Positions 9,082-18,345 are shown, numbered from the stretch's first letter. The stretch: DNA of 64,000 nt from Bradyrhizobium sp. ISRA430 (GCF_029909975.1 NZ_CP094516.1:3720001-3784000); one strand, 5' to 3'. The notes: generated by a model from the sequence alone, not told the origin. Translations and numbers: made by a program.

Positions 9082-10326
9082 TCAGCGCTTCAGGTTGACG
9101 ACGACGTCCAAAAGGTCCGCGCCGGTCTGGAACGATTTTGAGTTCGCGGTGAAGCCACGCTGCGCCTCGATCATCGAGGTCAGTTCGTCCGCGAGATCGA
9201 CGTTGGATTCCTCAAGCGCGCCGGACTGGATGGTGCCGAGCCCGCCAGAGCCGGCACTCCCGATCTGCAGGTTTCCGGAGTTGAGGCTCACCGAATAGAC
9301 GTTTCCGACTTCGGGAGTGAGGTTGTCCGGGCTGGGGACATCGGCGAGCGCTACCGTGTAGATCTGTATCTGCGTCCCATTCTGAAGGATCGCGTTCACC
9401 GCACCCTTGCTATCGATATCCACCTTCTCAATGGAAGACGGAGCGTTGCCGTTGACGGTGGCCTTGAAGTTGAAGCTCGAGGCCACCTGCGTCATGGCCG
9501 ACAGGTCAACGTTGAGGGACGAGCCGTTGGGAACGGTCACCGAGAAATTCGGTTGCGGCGCCGGTGGCGCCGACGTGATGATCGCACCCTTTCCGGCCGC
9601 AGTTGTATCGAAATTCAAAGTGGTACCACCAAGCGCGTTATTCGCCGGATCGTAGACTTCGACCTGCCAGGTATCCTGGCCGGGAGCCGTTGCGGTCCTG
9701 GTCATGTAGACGTCGAGCGTCACAGCCCTACCGATATTGTCGTAGGCCACGATCGAGCTCTTCGCCGAGTATGACGTCGGACCTGGAACCGGAATCGGAG
9801 CTGCAGGGATCGTCGCGCTGGGGTCCAGATTGCCGGTGACGGTCGCCGTGGTCGAAGGCGTGGCCTGAAGCTTTGCCTGATTGACATTGACGATCTGCAT
9901 CCCCGCGGTGCTGTTCGAGGAGATATTCGATACGGCGCCAGGGTAACCCATGAGATAGAAGCCGGCCGCATTGACCAGATTGCCCTGGCTGTCCGGCACG
10001 AACGAGCCGGCTCGTGTCAGGAACTGCTGTGTGCCCGTGGCATCCGACACGACAAAGAAGCCATTGCCCTGAACGGCGAGGTCAGTCGTCGACGTCGTGA
10101 ACTGCATATGTCCGGCATCCGTGATCGCGTATCGGACATGCGTCTCGACGGCGCCGGAGTCGTAATTGCCCGAGCCGCTCTTCAGGATCAGCGACGAGAA
10201 TTCGGTCGAAGCCCGCTTGTAGCCGGTGGTGTTGACGTTCGCGATGTTGTCCGAGACCGTCGACAGCTTGTTGGACTGCGCGCTCATGCCGGACACACCG
10301 GTGCGCATAACACCATACAGGCTCAT
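9082..10326 (-). CDS. flgE: Flagellar hook protein FlgE
   Basis: 414 residues, usual FlgE length. The N-terminal rod/hook motif (GVSGMSAQSNKLSTVSDNIANVNTTGYKRA), the NGFFVVSDATG segment and the C-terminal helix (ALEESNVDLADELTSMIEAQRGFTANSKSFQT) are all present. It polymerises into the hook under FlgD. A good ribosome site (AAAGGAG) precedes the ATG, and about 95 nt separate it from the upstream transglycosylase gene. Confidence 0.97.
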   Translation of the reverse strand: MSLYGVMRTGVSGMSAQSNKLSTVSDNIANVNTTGYKRASTEFSSLILKSGSGNYDSGAVETHVRYAITDAGHMQFTTSTTDLAVQGNGFFVVSDATGTQQFLTRAGSFVPDSQGNLVNAAGFYLMGYPGAVSNISSNSTAGMQIVNVNQAKLQATPSTTATVTGNLDPSATIPAAPIPVPGPTSYSAKSSIVAYDNIGRAVTLDVYMTRTATAPGQDTWQVEVYDPANNALGGTTLNFDTTAAGKGAIITSAPPAPQPNFSVTVPNGSSLNVDLSAMTQVASSFNFKATVNGNAPSSIEKVDIDSKGAVNAILQNGTQIQIYTVALADVPSPDNLTPEVGNVYSVSLNSGNLQIGSAGSGGLGTIQSGALEESNVDLADELTSMIEAQRGFTANSKSFQTGADLLDVVVNLKR

Positions 10327-10421
10327 GGATTGGGCTCCTTTGGTAGGTTGGAACTACAATGAGGGGTCTTGCTTGTGCGGGGCTGATGGTGAGTGCCGAT
10401 CCACAACTTCACGTCGTCGCT

Positions 10422-11003
10422 TCACGTCGTCCTGGGCTGACAGAAGGAGCGCGCCTTGTCGGTCCACGCGCCGAAGCCGCTGGAGACGAGATGCGCGACG
10501 ATGTGGCAGACGTAACGCTTCTGCGCCGGCTGGTTGTTGGGCCCGGCATTGTAGCGCGCCACCGCCATGGTCCAGCTTCCCTCGCGCTGCTTCAGTTCTT
10601 TGAGGAAGCGCGCGGCGTAGTCGACGTTCTTGGCTGGGTCGAACATTGCCCGCACCGAGGCGAACTTGTCGCCGTGGTAATAGTGGTTGATCTGCATGCA
10701 GCCGAGATCGATCAGCTTGATGCCCTTGTGCCGCATCGCCTCGAAATTCGCGATGGCGTCGTTCATGTCCTTGGCGAAAACCGTCTGTCCTTCGGCGCCG
10801 AGCGCATAAGGATAAAGCGCGCCGCGACGACCGGTCTCGGTCAGGCCGACCGCATAGAGAATGCCGAGCGGAATGCCGTGCTGCTGGGCCGCGCGTGCCA
10901 TCTCGCGCTCGCAAGGGCGCGCGCTGTCGGCCGCCGCGTGCGCTGCGGCCGCGCTACAGATAAACAGGGCCGCGACGAATATGCGGCGCCACGTCCTGAT
11001 CAT
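10422..11003 (-). CDS. Secreted lytic transglycosylase (SLT domain) of the flagellar locus
   Basis: 193 residues: signal peptide (residues 1-24, IFVAALFICSAAAAHA), then an SLT lysozyme-like domain with candidate catalytic Glu56 in AVGLTETGRRG, plus CMQINHYYHG and YNAGPNNQP motifs. It probably opens peptidoglycan for the rod, a job done by SltF in Rhodobacter, since the FlgJ here lacks a muramidase domain. The ATG at 11003 is chosen because it gives the signal peptide; the first 50 nt then overlap the end of fliK. A tandem CTTCACGTCGT repeat straddles its stop codon. Confidence 0.88.
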   Translation of the reverse strand: MIRTWRRIFVAALFICSAAAAHAAADSARPCEREMARAAQQHGIPLGILYAVGLTETGRRGALYPYALGAEGQTVFAKDMNDAIANFEAMRHKGIKLIDLGCMQINHYYHGDKFASVRAMFDPAKNVDYAARFLKELKQREGSWTMAVARYNAGPNNQPAQKRYVCHIVAHLVSSGFGAWTDKARSFCQPRTT

Positions 11004-12249
11004 GACGCGTCTCCTGATTGGGCTGCCGATCCTGCCGGTCCTGTTTCGCTCCGCCCTCCGATTGACCGGACGACGTGCTGGAGCCGTTGAAGGCGCCCTG
11101 CGATTGCGACGAGTGCTGTTGTTGTCCTGGGAGCTGCGGCTGCGACTGACCGGAGCCGGCCTGGAAACCATCGAGCGAGCCGTGCTGGACCGGCGCGACA
11201 TCCGCGATGTAACCCGCCGACTGCATGAGTTCGCGGATCGAGTCGCGCTGCTGATCCAGCATCTGGCTCGTGTCCTTGCGTTCTGCGGCGAGATGGACGG
11301 AGACCTCCGCGCCGACGAGACGAAGCCGTACCGTGACGTTGCCGAGCGCCGGCGGCTCGAGATTGATGGTCAGGATCTTGAGCGGCTGGTCGGGCGCGCT
11401 GCCCAGCGACGATGCGAGATCGGGCGCGGCCGATGACGCCGGAGCGCCCTTCAGCTCCGACACGACCGCATCGGCAACTTGCTGGGTCGCGCTGAACTGC
11501 GGGACCGGCGGAAGATGGGTTTCCTGCTGAACCACAGTGACTTTGGTCGCCTCGGGTAGCGCCTCGCGCACCGCAACTTTTGCTGCACGCTCGACATTGG
11601 CGGTGACGGCTTCGAATCCGGATGCCGCGGATGTGGTTCTTGGCGGAGCCGCGCTGCTTTGCGGGGCCGTGCTCGGCGAGTTCGCCTGCGGAGCAAGTGC
11701 CCGCGCGTGCGGCCCGGATGGATCGACATCTGCCATCGTCGCCTTCGCAGCACTCGTGCCTTGGATCTCGCGCTTCGCAAGTGACCGCTCCTCGCGCGCG
11801 GACGCATCGCTCTTGTCGTTGGCCGGCGGCTGTAGCTGCGGGGTCACAGTCGGCACGGCTGCGAGCTCCTGTCCGACGATCGCGGAAAGGTTCACCCTGG
11901 CCACCACGTCCGTCTTCGCCGCAAGATCGAGCGGCACTTGCTTGTCCTGCGATTTCGGCTCCTCGCCGGCCCTGCCGTCTTCGTGAACAGTCTCGTCGCC
12001 GGGCTCGTCGCGTTCGGCCAGGTTCGCCAGATGCATCCGCAGCGTGCCCGCCTTCACCGTCGCGTCGCTGTCATGGTCGTTCAGGGCCCGTTTTGCCAGG
12101 TTCGAGACGGTGTGGAGCAGGTCGTGAAACGAGGCATCCTCGGCCGACTTCGCCCCCGTGGTCTTTGCGGAGCGGGATGCGCCGCGCGTGTTGAGGCTCT
12201 CAGCGAGGCCAGCAAAGAGCTGCCCGGATGTTCCGTCGAGCTTGGTCAT
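10954..12249 (-). CDS. fliK: Hook-length control protein FliK (MotD)
   Basis: 431 residues. A long low-complexity N-terminal part rich in A, S, E and P is followed by the FliK C-terminal domain, recognised by LTINLEPPALGNVTVRLRLVGAEVSVHLAAER, and ends in a Q/S-rich tail. FliK measures the hook and switches export specificity. Rhizobial homologues were first named MotD; position directly after motC fits that. It overlaps motC by 4 nt. Confidence 0.9.
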   Translation of the reverse strand: MTKLDGTSGQLFAGLAESLNTRGASRSAKTTGAKSAEDASFHDLLHTVSNLAKRALNDHDSDATVKAGTLRMHLANLAERDEPGDETVHEDGRAGEEPKSQDKQVPLDLAAKTDVVARVNLSAIVGQELAAVPTVTPQLQPPANDKSDASAREERSLAKREIQGTSAAKATMADVDPSGPHARALAPQANSPSTAPQSSAAPPRTTSAASGFEAVTANVERAAKVAVREALPEATKVTVVQQETHLPPVPQFSATQQVADAVVSELKGAPASSAAPDLASSLGSAPDQPLKILTINLEPPALGNVTVRLRLVGAEVSVHLAAERKDTSQMLDQQRDSIRELMQSAGYIADVAPVQHGSLDGFQAGSGQSQPQLPGQQQHSSQSQGAFNGSSTSSGQSEGGAKQDRQDRQPNQETRHDQDVAPHIRRGPVYL

Positions 12250-13433
12250 GGGCGGCGATCCTTGGTAAGGAGTTCCAATTCGCCGAGCTGCTTCTGGGCG
12301 CGCGCAAGGGTGGCGGTCGACGATGCGAGATCGAGGCGCGCCGGCGCCGGCGGAGGCTTGTCGGCGGCAATCTCAGCGGCCGGAGCTGCGGTCGGCTTGC
12401 GGACATCGAGTGCGAGCTGAAGCGTTGCGTTCAGGAGCAAGCCATCGCGCTCCGGCAGCTTGGTTCTGTCGAGCGCCTTCAACTCGGCGAGACCGCCGTC
12501 ATATTCGTCGGTCAGCACGCGTGCCGCGCCGCGGAAGAGGTGCGCGCGCTCGCGATCCGAACCGACATCAGAGCTCAGCGCGAGCGCCCGCTCGCCGGCA
12601 AGCCGGGCAACTGTGAGCCGGCCGCGAACCAGTCCGGCGCGCGCGATCACCAGATAGAGCTTGAGGCGACTGGTGCGATCGATCTGCTCCAGCAGGGCGA
12701 CGATCCGCGCAAAGCGGCGCTCGTCCAGCGCGAGGCTCGACTGCGTCAGGCCGGAGGAAAAGCGCTGCCAGAAATCGCCGGCATAGATGGAGTTGCGATA
12801 GTGGCGGATATAGGCCAGCGTCAGGAACTCGAACTTGTCGAAATCCTCCGCCTGCCCGACCAGGAGGATCTCGCGCCGCAGCGCCGCCTCCTCGACCAGC
12901 GTGCCCGGCAGCAAAAGGCGCGCATCGTCGAGCCGCTCGATCGCCACCGACGCATCGGAGTGCGCGAGCAGTGCGCCCTGCACCAGCGCGACCTGCCCGG
13001 CCATGCTCGACGGAATCGCGCGCGGCCTGAAATCCTTGAGCAGCTCCCGCGCCTCGTCCTGTCGTCCTTCGACATAGGCGAGCGCGCCGTTGAACAGCCG
13101 CTCGTCGACATTGAGCTTGTCGCGCGGCAGCTTGCGCACGACCTGCGGCGCGCCGCCGCTGAGCAGATAGACGACGATCGCCTGGCCGTTCTGCGGACTG
13201 CTCCAGACGCTCGCATCGGCGGCGAGGAATTTTTCGCCGATCTGCCGGATCAGCGCGAGGTGGTTGCCATGTGCGGCAGTGTCGCCGTTGGCGATGCCGT
13301 CCTGAACCGCCTGCAACGACCGGACGAGCTCGTACGGCTCGCCCGACGATAGTGGCGCCGGCTCGGCAAGTGCGCCCACTGCGACGAACGTTTGCAGCAA
13401 TACGAGCGCGGTCAGGAATCGCGACCTGATCAA
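12246..13433 (-). CDS. motC: Periplasmic motility protein MotC
   Basis: 395 residues with an N-terminal signal peptide (LTALVLLQTFVAVGALA). The rest is helical and TPR-like. The rhizobial MotC pattern is visible (SSGEPYELVRSLQAVQDGIANGDTAA and FLTLAYIRHYRNSIYAGDFW). MotC binds the periplasmic part of MotB and is needed for rotation; its chaperone MotE is encoded at 21603-22406. Overlaps motB by 4 nt and fliK by 4 nt, giving the rhizobial order motB-motC-motD(fliK). Confidence 0.93.
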   Translation of the reverse strand: MIRSRFLTALVLLQTFVAVGALAEPAPLSSGEPYELVRSLQAVQDGIANGDTAAHGNHLALIRQIGEKFLAADASVWSSPQNGQAIVVYLLSGGAPQVVRKLPRDKLNVDERLFNGALAYVEGRQDEARELLKDFRPRAIPSSMAGQVALVQGALLAHSDASVAIERLDDARLLLPGTLVEEAALRREILLVGQAEDFDKFEFLTLAYIRHYRNSIYAGDFWQRFSSGLTQSSLALDERRFARIVALLEQIDRTSRLKLYLVIARAGLVRGRLTVARLAGERALALSSDVGSDRERAHLFRGAARVLTDEYDGGLAELKALDRTKLPERDGLLLNATLQLALDVRKPTAAPAAEIAADKPPPAPARLDLASSTATLARAQKQLGELELLTKDRRP

Positions 13434-14743
13434 GGGCGCTTCTCCCGGATCAGGATCTCGATCCGGCGATTCTGCGCGGCCGCCGGATCGTTCTGGAGCT
13501 TTGGCCGCCGGTCGGCATAGCCTTCGACATGCTCGATGCGCTGCGCGTCGACGCCGGAGCGCACCAGCATGTAGTAGGCCATCTGCGCGCGCGCCGTCGA
13601 CAGCCGCCAGTTATCGTAGGTGTCCGACTTGTACGGACGGTTGTCGGTGTGGCCGCGGACGATGATCGTGCCGGGGCGCTTGCTCAGCAGCGGTCCGATC
13701 TTATCGATCACGCGGATCAGCTCGGGACGCGGCTCGGCGGAGCCGACCGCGAACATGCCGAAGCTCGCATCATCGGTCAGGCTGACCAGCAGGCCCTCTT
13801 CGACCTGGCGCACCTCCGCGACAGGTCCGGCGCCGGCCTTGATGTCCGAGAGCGCATCCGCGATCGCGGCCTGGAGCTGCTTGGCCGTCGGCTGCTGGGT
13901 CTCGGCCGGGTTGCGCGGGTCGGTGTCCTTTGCGGCATCGGCCGGGCGCGGCTGCGCCGTGGCACTCGTTTGAGCGTTTGCCTGTGCACTGCCCTCGCGC
14001 GCCGGCGATGTGGGCGCCGGCCCCGGCGGCAGCAGCGGTGACATGCTGGCGGACGGGGCCTGTGCATCGATCGCGACGCTTCCGCCGGCATCATCGGATT
14101 TGGCGCGGCGCGCTGCTTGCGGCTCGCCCCGATTTGTGCCGGACGGATTTTCGCGCGCGTCAGCGATCGGCTTGGGTTCGCTCTCGATGATCCGGTCCGC
14201 GTCCTTCGCTTGCGGAGCCAGCTTCCAGTAGCCGGGGTCGAACGGATCGCGATAGGCGTCGCCGCCCTTGAGGCCGTCCTCTTCCGCCGAGGTCAATGCG
14301 CCGGCGCGCCGCTGGCCCGAGGCCTGGTTCGAGCTAGCTGCGATCTCCGCCAGCGTGACGAAGGGATCACGAAACAGGACTTTCTCTTCATAGAACGGCG
14401 GCTTTTCGGCGGTCGGCGAGTCGCCGCGGCGCTCTTCGCTCGGCCCCGCCGGCTGGCGCTTGCCGTCCTGGCCGTCATGCGGTGTCGGCTCTTTCTTCGA
14501 CAGATCCTTGAGGCCCTTGGGCGCCGGCGCGTTCTCGGCGAGCTTGATCGGGTTGAAGTAGCTCGCGACGACCTGCTTTTGATCCTGGTTGAGTGCATTG
14601 AGCAGCCACATCACCAGGAAGAACGCCATCATCGCCGTCATGAAGTCCGCATAAGCGATCTTCCAGACGCCGCCCTTGTGCGGCGCATCGTCGAACGCGC
14701 TGCGCCGCCGGATGATCACGAGCTCTGGCTTGACCTCATTCAT
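13430..14743 (-). CDS. motB: Stator protein MotB
   Basis: 437 residues, longer than enterobacterial MotB (about 310). The single membrane helix holds the proton-pathway Asp in KIAYADFMTAMMAFFLVMWL (around residues 28-47). A long proline- and glutamate-rich linker of about 230 residues follows, then the OmpA-type peptidoglycan-binding domain (IVRGHTDNRPYKS, NWRLSTARA, GYADRRP, NRRIEILI). The extended linker is a rhizobial feature thought to serve MotC binding. motA is about 15 kb away, so the stator genes are split. Confidence 0.96.
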   Translation of the reverse strand: MNEVKPELVIIRRRSAFDDAPHKGGVWKIAYADFMTAMMAFFLVMWLLNALNQDQKQVVASYFNPIKLAENAPAPKGLKDLSKKEPTPHDGQDGKRQPAGPSEERRGDSPTAEKPPFYEEKVLFRDPFVTLAEIAASSNQASGQRRAGALTSAEEDGLKGGDAYRDPFDPGYWKLAPQAKDADRIIESEPKPIADARENPSGTNRGEPQAARRAKSDDAGGSVAIDAQAPSASMSPLLPPGPAPTSPAREGSAQANAQTSATAQPRPADAAKDTDPRNPAETQQPTAKQLQAAIADALSDIKAGAGPVAEVRQVEEGLLVSLTDDASFGMFAVGSAEPRPELIRVIDKIGPLLSKRPGTIIVRGHTDNRPYKSDTYDNWRLSTARAQMAYYMLVRSGVDAQRIEHVEGYADRRPKLQNDPAAAQNRRIEILIREKRP

Positions 14744-14749
14744 CTGACG

Positions 14750-15418
14750 TTACCGGCGCGCTTCCTTCAGACGCTCGGCCCAGGTCGAGATCTGGGTCTC
14801 GATCACGGTCTGGTCGGCGACGACACGGATTTCGAGGGTGTCGGCGGCCTGGTACTCGATACCGGTACGGCGGGCCGCTTCGAGCTGTGTCCTGACCAGG
14901 TCGAGCAGCTCGCCTGGACCTGTGATCCTGAACACCGGCGCCGGCGAGTTGGAGGTCAGCGCGGTGATCTGCTCGACCAGCGCGGCGACCGCCTTGTCGC
15001 GAACCGCATCGGTCAGGAACGGCAGCAGAATGCGCGCGACGGAACTGGCGATGTTGGTCTCGATCTCGCGGCAGGCCGCAGCAAAGCCGTTCACGATCGC
15101 AATCGCCTGCTGGTCCGACCACTTGGCCCGCTCTTCGCCGAGCCTGATCGCGCTGCGGACCCGCTCTTCGGCAAGCTTGGCATCGCCTTCGGCGAGACCA
15201 GCGGCATAGCCGCGCCGATAGGCGTCATCCAGGAGATTGACCGGCGGAGCCTCGGCCTTCGGCGCAGGGAGCGGAGATTGCGGCTGCGATTGGGGCTGCG
15301 GCTCGCGCCGGACCTCCTTCGGCCGCGCCACCGGCTCCTGAACGCGCGGCATCTCGGGCGGCTTGGCCCGGCCGTTCGCGTCGAACTGTGTGAGGAGTTT
15401 TCCGATTGCCGCGTTCAT
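14750..15418 (-). CDS. fliH: FliH-like regulator of the export ATPase
   Basis: 222 residues. After a proline/glutamine-rich N-terminus (20-60) comes the FliH-type RRGYAAGLAEGDAKLAEER helix with small-residue spacing, and near the C-terminus LEIRVVADQTVIETQISTWAERLKEA, like the end of FliH. FliH holds FliI in check and ties it to the C-ring. The gene sits just after fliF with a 4-nt overlap, where fliH often lies. Similarity is distant; many annotations would call it hypothetical. Confidence 0.7.
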   Translation of the reverse strand: MNAAIGKLLTQFDANGRAKPPEMPRVQEPVARPKEVRREPQPQSQPQSPLPAPKAEAPPVNLLDDAYRRGYAAGLAEGDAKLAEERVRSAIRLGEERAKWSDQQAIAIVNGFAAACREIETNIASSVARILLPFLTDAVRDKAVAALVEQITALTSNSPAPVFRITGPGELLDLVRTQLEAARRTGIEYQAADTLEIRVVADQTVIETQISTWAERLKEARR

Positions 15419-17040
15419 GCCGCCTCCTCACGCCGCATCCAGTCTTTAAGAATCGCCGCTGCCTGCATCTGATCGAGACGCACGATCTGCTCCAGCCGCT
15501 TCTGCGGCGTGCGCTGCATCTTGCCCTCGAGGTCTTCGACGAGGTTGAGCTCGGCCTCCTCGTTCTCCGGCAGCGCGAGGGCAGCAGCGGCCTCGAGCTG
15601 GGCGATCTCTGCGGCCTCGGCCTGCTCCTGCTGTGCACGGTGGGTCAGGATGCCGTTCACGGCGGGCCTGAGGCCAAACCAGACCAGCATCGTTGCAACG
15701 GCCAGAATGGTCGCAGCGTTGATGAAACTTCCCATCTGCCGGTTGAGCATCTCGACGAAGCCGATCGGCGGCACCGGCACCATCTCGCGCGAGCCCTCGA
15801 TGAAATCGACCGCGGTCACCTGGATCTGGTCGCCACGCTGCTTGTCCAATCCGCCGGCCGTCGCCGCAAGCTGGCTAATCTCGGCGATCTTGCTGTCGAT
15901 GATGGCCTGGTTGGTCTTGTCGCCGAGATCGGCGGCAAGGCGCGCGCGATTGATCAAGACCGCGATGAAGAGCTTCTTGACGGAGTAGCCGTCGCTCACC
16001 GTGGTCGTGGTCTTGGACGAGACCTCGAAATTGGTGACGTCCTCGCGGCGCTGCTTCTCCTCGTTGGAACTCTTGCCGCCGCCGGCATTCACCTGCTGGT
16101 CCGGAAGATTCTGCTGCACCGTGGTCGGCGTCGAGCGATCGGCGTTCTGCGAGGATTCCTTCTCCCGAACGTTCCGGACCGAGCGCTCGGCCCGCGTCTC
16201 CGGATCATAGACGGTCTCGTTGATCTGCCTTTTGTCGGTGGAGAGCTGCGGAGCGACGCTGACCTCGAAATTGTCGAGGCCCAGATACGGCGTCAGCGCC
16301 TTGCGGATGTTCTCCTGCACCATCGCGCCGACCATCTTCTGCAGGCTCGCCATCTTGGTCGGCGCCGCGCTCGCCTCATCCTCCTCGGCAAGCAGCATGG
16401 AGCCGTCGGCATCGAGCACCGTCACCTTGTCGCGGCTCATGCCGGGAATCGCCGCCGCCACGAGGTGACGGATCGACTGCGCCGTGCGCGCCTCGATCGC
16501 GCCGTCGGTGCGCAGCACCACCGAAGCCGATGGCGGCTGCTGGGTCGCACGAAACGAGCCGCGCACCGGCAGCACGATGTGAACCCGCGCGGCCTTGACG
16601 CCCTTCATCAATTGAACGGTGCGCGCGATCTCGCCTTCGAGCGCCCGAAGCTTCGTGACCTCCTGCATGAACGAGGTCAGGCCGAGCGAACCGATCTTGT
16701 CGAACAGCTCGTAGCCGGAATTGGCGCTGGTCGGCAGCCCCTTCTCGGCTAGCAGCATGCGCGCCTGCATGGTCTGGCTCGGACGCACGGAGACGGCATC
16801 GCCGGCCGCGTTGACGTCGAATGTGATGTTCTGCTCGCGCAGCGCGGCGCCGATGCGGGTCACGTCTTCGCGGGTCAGCCCCGTATAAAGGGTCTCGAAT
16901 TCGGGTCGGCTTAGATAGTAGGCGCCGCCGACGACGGTGACGAGAACGGCGAAGCCAATCAGCCCCAAGGCCATCAAGCGTCGCGGCCCAAGCTCCAGCA
17001 GATTGTTGAGCAGTTGCTGTACCTGCGCGCGACTGAGCAT
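15415..17040 (-). CDS. fliF: MS-ring protein FliF
   Basis: 541 residues from ATG 17040, which has GAGG at good spacing; a GTG at 17073 would add 11 residues. The first membrane helix (LMALGLIGFAVLVTVVGGAYYL) precedes ring-building motifs (YTGLTREDVTRIGAALREQNITF and GYELFDKIGSLGLTSFMQEVTKLRALEGEIARTV read in parts). The second helix lies near residue 445 and the C-terminal FliG-binding tail ends LDQMQAAAILKDWMRR. FliF is the base on which the C-ring and export gate assemble. First gene of the fliF-fliH-motB-motC-fliK series. Confidence 0.97.
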   Translation of the reverse strand: MLSRAQVQQLLNNLLELGPRRLMALGLIGFAVLVTVVGGAYYLSRPEFETLYTGLTREDVTRIGAALREQNITFDVNAAGDAVSVRPSQTMQARMLLAEKGLPTSANSGYELFDKIGSLGLTSFMQEVTKLRALEGEIARTVQLMKGVKAARVHIVLPVRGSFRATQQPPSASVVLRTDGAIEARTAQSIRHLVAAAIPGMSRDKVTVLDADGSMLLAEEDEASAAPTKMASLQKMVGAMVQENIRKALTPYLGLDNFEVSVAPQLSTDKRQINETVYDPETRAERSVRNVREKESSQNADRSTPTTVQQNLPDQQVNAGGGKSSNEEKQRREDVTNFEVSSKTTTTVSDGYSVKKLFIAVLINRARLAADLGDKTNQAIIDSKIAEISQLAATAGGLDKQRGDQIQVTAVDFIEGSREMVPVPPIGFVEMLNRQMGSFINAATILAVATMLVWFGLRPAVNGILTHRAQQEQAEAAEIAQLEAAAALALPENEEAELNLVEDLEGKMQRTPQKRLEQIVRLDQMQAAAILKDWMRREEAA

Positions 17041-17344
17041 GAGACCTCGTACCAATGCGAATACCGAGGACACTCCGCTGCGAACCTTGTCTGAAGGTTG
17101 CGCAAAAACACCAGCGCGTCATGTCGCGCGTGCCGCGTTGCAATTTTGCAAGGAGATCGGGGGGAGAGTCACGGCCGCACCAGCGGCAGTCGCGCACGAT
17201 CGGCAAATGCCGACGCGTCATGATGCGCCGGCGACGGATCGGGAGACGCTCTGAGCAAATCGAGCGATGCGAGACGTCGCCTGGTCGCCGCTTACGGCGG
17301 AGACCGTGCTCCCGGGGGAGCACGGCCGCTTTCGATGTTTCCGC
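17041..17344. promoter_or_regulatory. Intergenic leader of the fliF operon with a palindrome
   Basis: No gene is visible in these 304 bases between the flagellin stop and fliF. On the minus strand it must hold the fliF promoter unless transcription reads through from the flagellin genes. A perfect inverted repeat AACCTT-N5-AAGGTT at 17083-17099, with flanking GCG bases, lies 43-59 nt upstream of the fliF start, and a second hairpin lies at 17304-17325. I cannot assign a sigma factor. Confidence 0.4.
17304..17325 (-). terminator. Hairpin downstream of the distal flagellin gene
   Basis: A perfect 9-bp inverted repeat (CCGTGCTCC and GGAGCACGG) with a 4-nt loop starts about 20 nt after the flagellin stop on the minus strand. 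There is no T-run after it, so it may act as an mRNA 3' stabiliser or a weak terminator. The same position after the paralogous flagellin has a better terminator at 18487-18518. Confidence 0.5.
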
Positions 17345-18259
17345 TTAGCCGCCGCGGAACAGCGACAGGATGCTCTGGCTGTTCTGGTTGGCGATCGAGA
17401 GCGCCTGAACGCCGAGCTGCTGCTGGGTCTGGAGCGCCTGGAGGCGGGTGGATTCCGCGTTCATGTCGGCGTCGACGAGCTGGCCGATACCGCGGGTCAC
17501 CGAGTCCATCAGGGACTTCACGAAGTCCGTGTTGTTCGAGATGCGGTTCTTGATGGCGCCGAGGTTGGCGGCGGACTGGCTGACCGTGTTGATCGCGGCC
17601 GTAACCTGGGTGATGTAGCCATCAAGCGTGGTTTGGTCAGCCGCCGAGTCGGTCAGCGCGGCGATGTTGATAGTGTCGACCGACGCACCGCCGCTCACCG
17701 TGTCCAGGAAGCCGGTCTGCGTGCTGGTGTAGAGCGAGTAGTTTGCCACAGTCACCTGGATCGTGTTGATCGTGGGCGTACCGCCAACGCGCGAGAACGA
17801 CGACACCAGGTTGACGGTGGTCGGCGTCGTGGCGGTCGTGCTCAGCCAGTTCACGCCATTGAACGTCGCCGAGTTGGCGGTGTTCTTCATGTCCTGCTGG
17901 ATCTGGGTGATTTCGGACTGGATCTTGGTCCGATCGATACCAGCGGTCTTGGCTTCGACCAGCAGCGACTGGAGCTTGGTCAGGCCGGAGTTGCCATCGC
18001 TGCCCAGAACGGAGGTCAGCGCGGTGTATTCCGTGTCGACGGTCGCAGCCGACAGACCGAGCGAGTCGGAGACGGCGGAGAGCGCGGCGTTGTCGGCGCG
18101 CATCGAGGTCGCAATCGACCAATAGGCGGAGTTGTCCGAAGCGGTCGCGACGCGCTGGCCGGTCGAGATGCGATTTTCGGTGGTCTGCAAATTGGAGCTG
18201 ACAGACCGGAGGGTCTGGAGCGCAGTCATCGCAGCCGAGTTCGTGAGCAGGCTTGACAT
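17345..18259 (-). CDS. lafA: Flagellin (thin/lateral filament type), downstream copy
   Basis: 304 residues from ATG 18259 (MSSLLTNSAAMTALQTL). The N-terminal D0/D1 helices (SSNLQTTENRISTGQRVATASDNSAYWSIATSMRADN) and C-terminal ones (NRISNNTDFVKSLMDSVTRGIGQLVDADMNAESTRLQALQ, read in parts) flank a short central region, so the surface D2/D3 domains are nearly missing. That fits a thin filament of about 30 kDa subunits. It is nearly identical to the copy at 18535-19443. The frame is open 20 codons further upstream but that part is the leader. Named by analogy with Bradyrhizobium lateral flagellins. Confidence 0.95.
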   Translation of the reverse strand: MSSLLTNSAAMTALQTLRSVSSNLQTTENRISTGQRVATASDNSAYWSIATSMRADNAALSAVSDSLGLSAATVDTEYTALTSVLGSDGNSGLTKLQSLLVEAKTAGIDRTKIQSEITQIQQDMKNTANSATFNGVNWLSTTATTPTTVNLVSSFSRVGGTPTINTIQVTVANYSLYTSTQTGFLDTVSGGASVDTINIAALTDSAADQTTLDGYITQVTAAINTVSQSAANLGAIKNRISNNTDFVKSLMDSVTRGIGQLVDADMNAESTRLQALQTQQQLGVQALSIANQNSQSILSLFRGG

Positions 18260-18345
18260 TGAGAATGTCCCTTTGAAAGCAGATTGAGTTTTTGTCTGGG
18301 GGACATACCGGGCTTGCACCGGTACGAAAGGGCGGCGTCATGCCT
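18260..18345 (-). promoter_or_regulatory. Flagellin promoter and leader with Shine-Dalgarno pairing element
   Basis: On the minus strand, TAAAG (about 18340-18344) lies 15 nt before TTCGTACC, a fair sigma-28-like layout. Then come an inverted repeat TACCGG-N7-CCGGTA (18306-18324), the element ATGTCCC (18300-18306) and, next to the start, AAAGGGACAT, whose GGGACAT (18265-18271) is the exact reverse complement of that element and contains the ribosome site. The same arrangement precedes the paralogous gene. The pairing could hide the ribosome site. If transcription starts just after the -10 element, the TACCGG repeat would only partly be in the RNA. Confidence 0.6.
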
